From Acinetobacter sp. Ver3 (GTDB lineage: Bacteria; Pseudomonadota; Gammaproteobacteria; Pseudomonadales; Moraxellaceae), in assembly GCF_000632455.1 (NCBI RefSeq), contig NZ_JFYL01000018.1, forward strand, positions 1 through 49,117: a DNA stretch of 49,117 nucleotides, given 5' to 3'. Below the pieces are notes generated by a model that worked only from the letters and a program-made list of their open reading frames with translations, made no database searches and was not told where the DNA came from. Position 1 is the first letter of the stretch. Each line of letters starts with the position of its first letter. Positions 17,270 through 25,032 of this stretch are shown piece after piece. A program made the translations under genes and the position numbers.

Positions 17270-18178
17270 TTACATTTCTGGTGGTTCTTCATTCAAAGGT
17301 GTAAGAATATTTTCAAAGGATGAAATTTCAATCGGAATGAGCGGCGTTTCGATTGAAAGATCTTGAACAAGTGTTTCAGTCGCTTGTTGAGCTTGTTGAG
17401 CTTGTTGAGCTTGTTGAGCTTGTTGAGCTTGTTGAGCTTGTTGAGCTTGAACCATGGTTTTCATAATTTCATCAGCTGGTGCACTTAGTTCGTGTGCTTT
17501 TTTGCTGTCATATTTGGTGGCAAGTTCTTTTAAAATTGCGTAAGACAAATAACTCGTAAATGCTGGATTCTCAGATTTAGCCTTGGATGGAAGTAGAGAA
17601 ACACAAGCGGCATGAAATAAACCATGTTGTACGTATGTTGCATTGAACGCAGGATCTTTAGCTTTATCAGGATCACCTAAATAACCAATCTTGAAGCCAA
17701 TTTCAGATGCAGCACAGGCATTGGTCACTTCAGAAGAGGGATTGCGATAGTCAGCATTTTTTTTGAAATATAGCACTTCTGCGATCGACATCATTTCATC
17801 TTGAATTTTTTTGAGTCGACCATCTAAATTTGGGACTGCAAAATAATTTTTTAACTTAAATAGCGTTACAGTACCTTCGAGCCATTTTTGGGGTTGTTCT
17901 GTATAATTCAAATTTGTATAACAGGCAGAAGTTTGCAGGGCGGCTTCAACAAATTCTTTGTTTTTTCTTGGATTTTTCATATCTTGATCAGCCCCTAAAT
18001 ATCCCATTTTGTAGGCTTTTTCATAGGTATTACATGCAGGCGTGATGAGCGTCTTTTTTTGATATGTTTTTGCTTTTTTTAGCAGCTCTATTTGATTCTT
18101 TATCGTTGGTTCAAGTTCAGATGCATAAGAGGAAGCAGTTACAAATAAAGCGGTGTAACACAATAACTTTTTATACAT
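17270..18178 (-). CDS. secreted protein with internal duplication and AQQ repeat
   Basis: A 302-residue protein of unknown function. A signal peptide (MYKKLLCYTALFVTASSYA) is followed by two related units about 106 residues apart. Each begins with Cys and carries a G(Y)LG motif (YKMGYLG / FKIGYLG), a K(N/D)P and a second Cys. The cysteines are C49-C86 and C155-C192, exactly 37 apart in both, suggesting one disulfide per unit. After a helical region come seven AQQ triplets encoded by a 9-bp tandem repeat, then an acidic proline-containing tail. ATG 18178 is preferred over 18181 because AAGGA then has normal spacing. Periplasmic location is inferred. Confidence 0.72.
   Translation of the reverse strand: MYKKLLCYTALFVTASSYASELEPTIKNQIELLKKAKTYQKKTLITPACNTYEKAYKMGYLGADQDMKNPRKNKEFVEAALQTSACYTNLNYTEQPQKWLEGTVTLFKLKNYFAVPNLDGRLKKIQDEMMSIAEVLYFKKNADYRNPSSEVTNACAASEIGFKIGYLGDPDKAKDPAFNATYVQHGLFHAACVSLLPSKAKSENPAFTSYLSYAILKELATKYDSKKAHELSAPADEIMKTMVQAQQAQQAQQAQQAQQAQQAQQATETLVQDLSIETPLIPIEISSFENILTPLNEEPPEM
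17382..17450 (-). repeat. 9-bp tandem repeat (seven full copies plus partial)
   Basis: On the plus strand GCTTGTTGA repeats without error from 17382 to 17444, then a 6-base partial copy. Within the minus-strand gene it encodes (AQQ)7. Because the unit is a multiple of three, slippage would change the tract length without shifting the frame. Confidence 0.95.
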
Positions 18179-18323
18179 CATCAGTCCTTAGGCAAAAAAT
18201 TCCATAATGTAATGACTTTACTGATGCTGTTTAAATAGTTCAATGACTCAATAAAAGAAAATCATTGTAAAAGATGACTAATTTCAATCTATTGTTCAAA
18301 ATTGAGATCATGATGGAGTTATC

Positions 18324-18347
18324 AAAAAAGCCCCCGAGATGGGAGCT
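18324..18347 (-). terminator. rho-independent terminator of the CBS gene
   Basis: On the minus strand AGCTCCC-atctc-GGGGGCTTTTTT, a 7-bp stem with one G-U pair and a T tract, just beyond the CBS-gene stop. Confidence 0.78.
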
Positions 18348-18352
18348 TAGCT

Positions 18353-18784
18353 TTATCCTGAAATATACTGTTGAAGTTGTTCAATCAACACTTTTTGGTC
18401 TTCCATCGCGGCTTTAACTAAGTCACCAATAGATACAATTCCGACGAGTCTATCGTCTTCTAATACTGGCAGATGGCGAATATGACGTTCTGTCATTAAA
18501 TCTAAACACTCATCTACGGTGTTGCTTTTACTTACAGATAAAACCGTACCAGTCATAATTTCTGAGACTGTAGTTAAGTCGGATGTACGTTGCATAAGTG
18601 CAATTTTACGCGTGTAATCCCGTTCAGATAAAATTCCAACAAGTCTTTCATCTTGTACGACAACAACGGCACCAATACCTTTTGTTGCCATTAATGTGAT
18701 TGCTTCTAAAACCGTAGCATCAGGTGTGATGGTAGAGATTTCTGAATTGTTTTTATTTTGTAGGACTTGAGCTACTGTTGTCAT
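18353..18784 (-). CDS. CBS-domain pair protein
   Basis: A 143-residue stand-alone Bateman module. Two CBS domains occupy about residues 10-65 (ATVLEAITLMATKGIGAVVVV, LVGILSERDYTRKI) and 80-135 (NTVDECLDLMTERHIRHLPVL, LVGIVSIGDLVKA). Such modules usually bind adenine nucleotides and sense energy or redox state; no effector domain is attached. ATG 18784 has AGAGGA at six bases, whereas a frame extended to 18814 would place that site inside the coding region. It is followed by its own terminator and seems to be monocistronic. The regulated partner is unknown. Confidence 0.9.
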   Translation of the reverse strand: MTTVAQVLQNKNNSEISTITPDATVLEAITLMATKGIGAVVVVQDERLVGILSERDYTRKIALMQRTSDLTTVSEIMTGTVLSVSKSNTVDECLDLMTERHIRHLPVLEDDRLVGIVSIGDLVKAAMEDQKVLIEQLQQYISG

Positions 18785-18871
18785 AAAGGTTCCTCTTGTT
18801 GGATATTCGTCCATGTATAAGTTAATAACTGAAATCTTAAATCTTTACAATCGTTTTAGTGGAATTTTCTG

Positions 18872-19273
18872 CTAAATAGATGGGCTCAAATGATTTTGAA
18901 AAAATAGCATCTGCATGTGTGGAATAGTGAGCTTAAAGTGGCGATCTCGATGATTGCACAGGGCAGGTGTGACTTTTAGTCGCGTTAGGGTTGGGAGTAG
19001 TGAATTTTTAAAATCATCAGGCGTTATTTTTCGAGGCTGATAGTGCGGCCAGTGAATTTTTGCATAATGTAAAGCCTGAACTGAATTGAGCCAGAAGGGG
19101 AATATGTATTCTTGATTGATTGATCGAATGGCCCAACCTTGATGTTCTGGATTATACAGTCCCCACAGTACTCCACAATACATCATGGTTTTAAGGATAT
19201 TAACTTTGAGTAAAAAATGCTTTGAATTTGGTTGCAACTGTACAAAGGTGTTCATGATCGTTCGATGATTCAT
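18872..19273 (-). CDS. DUF2750-like protein
   Basis: A small protein of about 133 residues. The arrangement SKHFLLKV ... GVLWGLYN ... GWAIRS ... YIFPFWLNSVQALHYA ... WPHYQPRKITPDDFKNSLLPTL matches what I know of DUF2750, a family of unknown function. ATG 19273 or ATG 19255 could start it; neither has a recognisable Shine-Dalgarno. It is basic, rich in His and Trp, with no signal peptide. It lies between the CBS gene and the Sel1-like gene, both on the same strand but separated by non-coding DNA. Family call is moderately secure; function unknown. Confidence 0.6.
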   Translation of the reverse strand: MNHRTIMNTFVQLQPNSKHFLLKVNILKTMMYCGVLWGLYNPEHQGWAIRSINQEYIFPFWLNSVQALHYAKIHWPHYQPRKITPDDFKNSLLPTLTRLKVTPALCNHRDRHFKLTIPHMQMLFFQNHLSPSI

Positions 19274-19365
19274 TACCAATGATGATAAATTCAGTCTAAT
19301 GATTTTTTCTTAAAGTTTAGTTGCATTAATTTAAAGTTTGGTAAGCAAATATGTAATAAAAGAGC

Positions 19366-19390
19366 TAAAAAAACGCCACTAATGTGACGT
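19366..19390 (-). terminator. rho-independent terminator of the Sel1-like gene
   Basis: On the minus strand ACGTCAC-atta-GTGGCGTTTTTTT, a 7-bp stem with one wobble pair and a T tract, five bases beyond the stop. Confidence 0.78.
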
Positions 19391-19394
19391 TTAT

Positions 19395-19628
19395 TTATGC
19401 TTGCATTGTGGCCATGTTTTGCCAATACTGTGCTTTCAAAGAATCACGTTCTACACGGAAACCTTGAAGATAGAGTTCAGCTAGAAACATCGCTGCTTTA
19501 CCGTGACCCGCACGTGCTGCATTCTCAAGTTCTGAAACTGCGTCTGTAAAATTCATTTCAAATTGAATGGTATTTACAGCATTCGAATACATATGTTCGA
19601 GGTCTTGTTGAGAGAATTGTTTAATCAT
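19395..19628 (-). CDS. small Sel1-repeat-like protein
   Basis: A 77-residue protein. After an N-terminal helix (FSQQDLEHMYSNAVNTIQFE), it carries one Sel1/TPR-like helical hairpin: AVSELENAARAGHGKAAMFLAELYLQGFRVERDSLKAQYW. The alanine/glycine spacing is that of Sel1 repeats, which mediate protein-protein contacts. There is no signal peptide, so it should be cytoplasmic. AAGGAG precedes the ATG by seven bases, giving a strong start. It has its own terminator and faces a divergent gene at 19854. The partner is unknown; a single repeat suggests an adaptor or dimerising module. Confidence 0.75.
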   Translation of the reverse strand: MIKQFSQQDLEHMYSNAVNTIQFEMNFTDAVSELENAARAGHGKAAMFLAELYLQGFRVERDSLKAQYWQNMATMQA

Positions 19629-19853
19629 ATAAAACTCCTTATTCTAATTATGATTAGTACTACAGTTATAAAGACCTAAATTAGGTCAAAATGGAATATA
19701 ACAAAGTAATATTAAACTATTATTACAATTTGCGTTAATTGTCAAATAAATTTTCAAGATAAATCTTTTAAAAAATACTTACATGATTAAACTTTAATCA
19801 TTTTATATTGGGTTTATGATAAAACTGTAAATAACTATAAAGGAGAATGACTT

Positions 19854-20213
19854 ATGACTAATACCATTGATGGTTTCACATTTGGCAATCCACCTGAGCC
19901 ATCCGATATTATTGCGCTTGCACATCATCATAAAAAACAACTTGATGAAGCAATTTTTCATCAAGAGATCCATTTAGGTCACTACTGTTTAGAGCAGCGT
20001 AAACGCGTGCATGATTACACGCAGACACTTGATCCTGCATCCAAAGCTGAATTTTATCGCTACTATGACGGCGAATTAAAACGTATCGCCGTCATTGACG
20101 AAGAACACCCTGATGATGCTGAAGGTGGTTTAAGTGTTTTCACTATTTTTATCGTACTCGCGGTGATCGCTGCTATCTTATATTTTGGTGTTGTGCAGAA
20201 TGTTGTCTCTTAA
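19854..20213 (+). CDS. small C-terminally anchored membrane protein, unknown function
   Basis: A 119-residue protein I do not recognise. About 90 hydrophilic residues, rich in His, Asp and Glu (ALAHHHKKQLDEAIFHQEIHLGHYC, then DEEHPDDAEGG), are followed by one transmembrane segment near residues 96-116 (FTIFIVLAVIAAILYFGVV) almost at the C-terminus. This is a tail-anchored layout with the soluble part in the cytoplasm. AAAGGAG lies at good distance from ATG 19854. The His/acid-rich domain could bind metal, which is speculation. The next gene on the strand, at 20320, has its own putative promoter. Confidence 0.75.
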   Translation: MTNTIDGFTFGNPPEPSDIIALAHHHKKQLDEAIFHQEIHLGHYCLEQRKRVHDYTQTLDPASKAEFYRYYDGELKRIAVIDEEHPDDAEGGLSVFTIFIVLAVIAAILYFGVVQNVVS

Positions 20214-20247
20214 AGGTGAATAAGCGCCATTGTTAGCATAATGGTTC

Positions 20248-20275
20248 TTGTTAAATTCAACGTTAACACTATATT
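20248..20275 (+). promoter_or_regulatory. putative sigma-70 promoter of the small membrane gene at 20320
   Basis: TTGTTA (20248-20253), a 16-base spacer and TATATT (20270-20275). Transcription would begin near 20282, immediately before the hairpin at 20286-20312. Confidence 0.45.
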
Positions 20276-20285
20276 TTTAAAGCAT

Positions 20286-20312
20286 CTCGGATTACACTTA
20301 AGCTAATCCGAG
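20286..20312 (+). promoter_or_regulatory. hairpin overlapping the Shine-Dalgarno of the gene at 20320
   Basis: CTCGGATTA (20286-20294) and TAATCCGAG (20304-20312) form a perfect 9-bp stem with a 9-base loop. The 3' arm contains three of the four bases of the GAGG ribosome site (20310-20313) that precedes ATG 20320. No T tract follows, so it is not a terminator. It could occlude translation initiation. Confidence 0.5.
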
Positions 20313-20319
20313 GTTGTAC

Positions 20320-20640
20320 ATGCTCCATTTAAAAAAAATTTCGTCTGATCTTTTCTCACAATTAAATATTGAGCAGATTCAAAATGCTTTCATCATAGGC
20401 ATTGTACTTTTTATTCTTATTGTCTCTAGTATTGCACTGAATCGTCCAATTAATTCAGCCCACTTTGAACAAGTTCAAGCGCTCGCGGCTCAAAATCGTT
20501 TAGAGCGAACGCATGAAATGGCAACTTTGTTACTTGCAAAACCTAAGATTAAAAATATTGAATTTTATCGTTTGCTGAATGCTTATCATATCGAGAATAC
20601 TCATATAAAAATTTATCCAGCGATTGAAAAGTTGGATTAG
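20320..20640 (+). CDS. small single-pass membrane protein, unknown function
   Basis: A 106-residue protein with no recognised family. After a basic N-terminus (MLHLKKISSDLF) there is one transmembrane segment at about residues 24-42 (AFIIGIVLFILIVSSIAL), then a soluble helical part including FEQVQALAAQNRLERTHEMATLLLAKPKI. ATG 20320 is chosen over an upstream TTG because GAGG is six bases away. The ribosome site is paired in a leader hairpin. The stop codon overlaps the convergent M16 peptidase gene by four bases, with no terminator between them. Confidence 0.68.
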   Translation: MLHLKKISSDLFSQLNIEQIQNAFIIGIVLFILIVSSIALNRPINSAHFEQVQALAAQNRLERTHEMATLLLAKPKIKNIEFYRLLNAYHIENTHIKIYPAIEKLD

Positions 20641-22148
20641 TCTTCAATCTTATTCAGATTGAGTCCAAGATTTTGATTTAGTATTTCTTCGATCTGCTTG
20701 GCAGTGACACGGTCAGAGACAGCAATAACAGTCATTTGATCGGGGTGTAAATGTTTTTGTATTGCATTTTGAATATCTTGGCGAGTTAATTTTCGAATCT
20801 GCTCCTGATACTCATTTAGATAATTGGAATTAAGTCCGTAAAAACCAATTGATGCGATTTGGGCATTAATATTTGCATTGCTATTTAAGGTCATTGGAAA
20901 AGACCGAAGAATACTTTCTTTATTTTCTTTAAGCAAAGAGTCAGTAATAGGCTGTTTTTTGAAGTCAATGAATACTTGATGTGCGAGCTTTAAGCTTTCG
21001 AGCAATTGGTCTTGTTGTGTCGCATATCCAAAACTAAAAACGCCAGGTACCTGTGGTGTAGTCAGCGTACTCGATGCGCTATAGGTGAGTCCTCGTTTAA
21101 CTCGTAACTCTTTTGATAAGATTGAATTAAAACTCCCACCACCAAACATTCTGTTGGCAACTTCCAAAGCGGCACGATCTGGATGTGCTCGCTCTAAAGA
21201 TAAATGACCCAATAATGCATGTGCTTGTAGGCTTTCGCGTTTTAGTACTGAAATTTTAAAACCTGATTCACTGACGGGAGTTGGAAGGTCGGGCTGTCTT
21301 TGCCCTTGCGGTAAATTGATACTGATCAGTTCCGAGATCTGTTGAGCTTGATCTTGAGTGAGTTGTCCTGTGATTGCTATATTGGAATTTTGAGCGACAA
21401 GCAATCGATCTCTAAATTCTTTGAGTAATTCAGGCGTAATTTTTTTTAAACTACCTACTGTCCCAGCTGTTGGTTGAGCATATGGATGATCCCCATACAG
21501 CATACGGTACAGTTGTATTGACATTAGTCTGGATGGATTCTCTTGAAGTTGTTTTTGCCCAATTTGAGTATTACTGAGCGCAAGATTAATGCCTGATTGT
21601 TTAAAGGTGGCATGCTTGATTAAATGCAGTAGTAAGTTCAGTGCAGGGTCAAATTTTTCAGGATCATTTAACACTCTTAGTCGAACAACAAACATATCAC
21701 GATAGGCGTTGAAAGAATATTTGGCGCCTAATCCCTCAAATGTGGTGGTAATCTGTTTGGCACTGAGCTGATCTGTTCCTTCAAGCATAAGGCGAGCTGC
21801 CATATTGGATATACCGTAAAGTCCTTGACCAATGACTTCATCTCGTGCAGAACCAGCATTGAATGTAATTTGAATGTCGACCATCGGCAGATCATTCGTT
21901 TCGACAAATAAGGTTCGTACATTTAAAGAGTTTTTAAGTTCTTGAACAAAAGGCGCTTTATAATTTTGGGAAGATTTTGTGATCTCTTTTAAGCTTAATA
22001 AGTTTTTAATCGAGCTTAGACCACTGGGATCTTCTTCGATGATTTGTTCAATTGGTTCAGCTTCTATAAGTTCCTCCGCATGCGACAGTGAACTCAACAT
22101 GGCACTACACAAGATACTCGTTAAAAATAGAGAAGATAAATAATTCAT
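20637..22148 (-). CDS. M16-family peptidase-like protein lacking HxxEH
   Basis: A 503-residue secreted or periplasmic protein of the M16B peptidase group. A signal peptide is present (MNYLSSLFLTSILCSAMLSSLSHA-EE). Two M16 halves can be seen: one with QITFNAGSARDEVIGQGLYGISNMAARLM and one with GGGSFNSILSKELRVKRGLTYSASS. Where active enzymes have HxxEH, this copy reads ISNMAARL, so the zinc site is lost. It starts seven bases after the stop of the active M16 gene. In M16B peptidases an active and an inactive chain often form a heterodimer; the tandem order suggests that here. Substrate unknown. Confidence 0.9.
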   Translation of the reverse strand: MNYLSSLFLTSILCSAMLSSLSHAEELIEAEPIEQIIEEDPSGLSSIKNLLSLKEITKSSQNYKAPFVQELKNSLNVRTLFVETNDLPMVDIQITFNAGSARDEVIGQGLYGISNMAARLMLEGTDQLSAKQITTTFEGLGAKYSFNAYRDMFVVRLRVLNDPEKFDPALNLLLHLIKHATFKQSGINLALSNTQIGQKQLQENPSRLMSIQLYRMLYGDHPYAQPTAGTVGSLKKITPELLKEFRDRLLVAQNSNIAITGQLTQDQAQQISELISINLPQGQRQPDLPTPVSESGFKISVLKRESLQAHALLGHLSLERAHPDRAALEVANRMFGGGSFNSILSKELRVKRGLTYSASSTLTTPQVPGVFSFGYATQQDQLLESLKLAHQVFIDFKKQPITDSLLKENKESILRSFPMTLNSNANINAQIASIGFYGLNSNYLNEYQEQIRKLTRQDIQNAIQKHLHPDQMTVIAVSDRVTAKQIEEILNQNLGLNLNKIED

Positions 22149-22155
22149 AAAACGC

Positions 22156-23544
22156 CTAGTTATTGTTTTTCTGTTCAGGATAAAGATGTAAAACGCTCAA
22201 ATTGTCACGATTAAAATAAATATTGGCAATGCGTTGTAAATCGTGCGGTGTGACTTTATCGAAGTATTCAGGGAGTTGATCAATCATGCGATAGTCTAGA
22301 TCATTGATGCTGAGCAAACCAATGAGTCGAGCTTGCCCAATAATATCATCTTGGCTATACACTAAATTGGAAACGAAATTCGCTTTGACCCGATTGAGTT
22401 CTTTTTCATTGATCAATTCTGATTTGAATAAATCTAGTTCCTGCTGTATGCGTTTTTGCGCTTGCTCAAGACTGATACCCTCAGCAGGTATGGCAGAGAT
22501 TAAAAATAGGCTATCCCCACGATTATATGGATCATAACTTACATTAATTGAGGTCAGAATTCGCTTATCTCGGATCAGTCTCTCTTGTAGACGTGCTGAA
22601 ATTCCGCCGTCCAATAGATTTTGAATAATGGTTAAAGCGTAGGCGTCTTGAGGGTTTTTTGCTGTTTTAATGGAATTGACATTCCAAGACATAAACAAGT
22701 TGGGTACATGTACAGCCTGATATTGCTCCATGAAGCGATATCCAATTCTTGAAAATTCAAGCACATCATTGCGTTCAGGAACGGATTTTTTTGGAATCTT
22801 ATTAAAATATTTTTTGACTTCTCGAATGGTTTGTTCAGGATCTACATCCCCAATAATGACTAATGTTGCATTATTCGGCGCGTACCAAGTTTCGTACCAT
22901 TGTTTTAAATCATTCAATTGAATGTTATTCAGATTTTTCATTAAGCCAATCACTGGTTGGCGATAGTGACTGGTCGGGTACGCAATCCATTTAAATCTTT
23001 CAAAAGCAAGGTTTCGAGGATTATCCTCTGTTCGTTGCCGTCGTTCAGCCATCACGACTTTAATTTCGGGTTCGAAATCTTCTTGGCGCAGAACTAAATT
23101 TTGCATTCGATCAGCTTCTAACTCTAATGCCAGTGGAAGATATTTTTTAGGATAGAATTGATAGTAATTGGTGTAATTTGTGGATGTGAATGCATTGACA
23201 CTACCACCATAAATTCGACTAAGGCGTGTGAATTCATCATTCGGTACTTTTTTAGTGCCTTTGAACATCATATGTTCTAGGACGTGTGAAATGCCGAGTA
23301 AATTCCCTGACTCGTCACTACTGCCGACGGCATACCAGATTTGGCTGATGACTACAGGTGCGCGATGATCTTCTCTAATAATGACTCTTAAACCATTGTC
23401 CAGTGTTGTTTCGACGGTGTTTCGAGAGATTTGAGCAGTTTGTTGATTTGCAAATGTCATCATCGGTGCTGATGTAATCGCAGCAATGATGATTGTCTGT
23501 TTGAAAATGAGTTGCAGAGAGAATTTGAGCCGGCTGAGAGACAC
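22156..23544 (-). CDS. M16-family zinc metallopeptidase (active subunit)
   Basis: A processing-peptidase-like zinc protease of about 462 residues. The inverted zinc motif HVLEH lies in GISHVLEHMMFKGTKKVP, and a downstream Glu in LALELEADRM completes the site. The R/Y pair typical of the C-terminal half appears in SARLQERLIRDKRI. A hydrophobic signal segment QTIIIAAITSAPMMTFA precedes the mature chain, so it acts in the periplasm. The frame opens at TTG 23601, but GTG 23544 gives a better signal peptide with GGAT six bases upstream, so I prefer it; this is uncertain. It precedes the inactive partner gene and is divergent from ftsY. Confidence 0.88.
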   Translation of the reverse strand: MSLSRLKFSLQLIFKQTIIIAAITSAPMMTFANQQTAQISRNTVETTLDNGLRVIIREDHRAPVVISQIWYAVGSSDESGNLLGISHVLEHMMFKGTKKVPNDEFTRLSRIYGGSVNAFTSTNYTNYYQFYPKKYLPLALELEADRMQNLVLRQEDFEPEIKVVMAERRQRTEDNPRNLAFERFKWIAYPTSHYRQPVIGLMKNLNNIQLNDLKQWYETWYAPNNATLVIIGDVDPEQTIREVKKYFNKIPKKSVPERNDVLEFSRIGYRFMEQYQAVHVPNLFMSWNVNSIKTAKNPQDAYALTIIQNLLDGGISARLQERLIRDKRILTSINVSYDPYNRGDSLFLISAIPAEGISLEQAQKRIQQELDLFKSELINEKELNRVKANFVSNLVYSQDDIIGQARLIGLLSINDLDYRMIDQLPEYFDKVTPHDLQRIANIYFNRDNLSVLHLYPEQKNNN

Positions 23545-23715
23545 AATTAATCCGAATAATGACTTTAAAATTATTCTTGATGATGTCGTATATTTATTCA
23601 AGATTGAACTGTTGCAATTTGGTTGATCGTTTTAAAAGTAATTGCAGATCGTGAATTTAAAGCAATCTATGCTAAACTCCATTCTTTTAATCGCAATGCT
23701 TTTCAAGGAATCGGC

Positions 23716-24795
23716 ATGCAAGAACAGCAAAATAAATTCTTGATTGATGCGGATATTGGTGATGACGATGTCACCTTACCGAGCCTCCCGGCCGTTAATG
23801 TGCCTATTATCGAAAACAATGAAGTAGAAAAGCTGGAAACGGTGCCGGCCGTTGAAGAAACAAAACCGAAAGGTGGTTTCTTCAGTCGTATGAAAGAAGG
23901 CTTATCAAAATCTCGTAAAAATTTAGCTGATGGAATGATGAATATTCTAGTCGGTGGTAAAGAGATTGATGATGAGCTGCTCGAAGAAGTTGAAGAGCAA
24001 TTATTGGTCGCAGATATTGGGGTAGAGGCGACGAAAACAATTATTGCCAATTTGACTGAAAGAACTGCGCGTGGCGATTTGATCTACTCTCATTCTCTCT
24101 ATAAAGCACTTCAAGAAGAATTAGTTGCTTTATTAGCACCACGTGTCAAACCATTACATATCGATCCGAATAAAAATCCCTATGTGATTTTGGTTGTGGG
24201 TGTAAATGGTGTAGGTAAGACAACCACAATAGGTAAACTCGCAAAACGATTACAAGGTGAAGGTAAAAAAGTCATGCTCGCGGCAGGCGATACTTTCCGT
24301 GCTGCGGCGACTGAACAGCTTCAAATTTGGGGTGAGCGTAACGATATTCATGTCGTTGCACAAGGTCATGGTGCAGACAGTGCTTCTGTAATTTTTGATG
24401 CTTTTGAAAGTGCACGAGCGAAAGGGATCGATGTATTGATTGCAGATACCGCAGGGCGTTTGCATAACAAAGGTCACTTGATGGAAGAGCTCAAAAAAGT
24501 AAAACGCGTTATGCAAAAAATTGATGCGACTGCACCGCACGAAGTGATGCTTGTTGTGGATGCTGGCACAGGACAGAACGCGATTAACCAAGTTGAAATG
24601 TTTGATGAAGCTGTAGGCTTAACGGGTCTTACTATTACTAAATTGGATGGTACTGCAAAGGGTGGTGTGCTATTTAACATTGCGAGCCGTACACATGTGC
24701 CAATCCGATTTATTGGTGTAGGTGAAAAGATTGATGATTTGAGACCGTTCTCAGCAAAATCATTTGTCGCTGCATTATTCGATAACGAAAAATAA
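23716..24795 (+). CDS. ftsY: signal recognition particle receptor FtsY
   Basis: SRP receptor GTPase that docks ribosome-nascent chains at the membrane. About 359 residues: a short acidic A domain (DADIGDDDVTLPSLPAVNVP), the helical N domain (FFSRMKEGLSKSRKNLADGMM), and the G domain with GVNGVGKTTTIGKLA (G1), DTFRAAATEQL, DTAGRLHNKGHLMEEL (G3) and TKLDGTAKGG (G4). ATG 23716 is preceded by AAGGAA and begins at a natural acidic N-terminus; an open frame to 23623 starts from TTG and is less likely. Divergent from the M16 genes; no rsmD or ftsE/X is adjacent in this window. Confidence 0.96.
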   Translation: MQEQQNKFLIDADIGDDDVTLPSLPAVNVPIIENNEVEKLETVPAVEETKPKGGFFSRMKEGLSKSRKNLADGMMNILVGGKEIDDELLEEVEEQLLVADIGVEATKTIIANLTERTARGDLIYSHSLYKALQEELVALLAPRVKPLHIDPNKNPYVILVVGVNGVGKTTTIGKLAKRLQGEGKKVMLAAGDTFRAAATEQLQIWGERNDIHVVAQGHGADSASVIFDAFESARAKGIDVLIADTAGRLHNKGHLMEELKKVKRVMQKIDATAPHEVMLVVDAGTGQNAINQVEMFDEAVGLTGLTITKLDGTAKGGVLFNIASRTHVPIRFIGVGEKIDDLRPFSAKSFVAALFDNEK

Positions 24796-24813
24796 TCATT
24801 CTTGGGTTAATTT

Positions 24814-24841
24814 AAAAAGCTCCATATACGGAGCTTTTTTT
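24814..24841 (+). terminator. rho-independent terminator of ftsY
   Basis: AAAGCTCC-atatac-GGAGCTTT 8-bp stem followed by a T tract, 18 bases after the stop. Confidence 0.88.
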
Positions 24842-25032
24842 ATAAATATTTAAAATTCATAAAGTTAATCAAATATGAGAAAGCCGAATCTTTTGACTCA
24901 ATACATTAAATACGCAATTTGTTCCAAAAATAGAACACTTTGTTATAAAGATAAGGCTGAAAAGGTTTCGTAATATGAATAAGATAGCATCATCGTTAGC
25001 ACACAATGAATGTTAAAAATAAGGAATAAGTT

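Noticed and set aside
17382..17450. CRISPR-like array of short repeats
   Set aside because: The 9-bp units are contiguous with no spacers and lie in frame inside a coding sequence.
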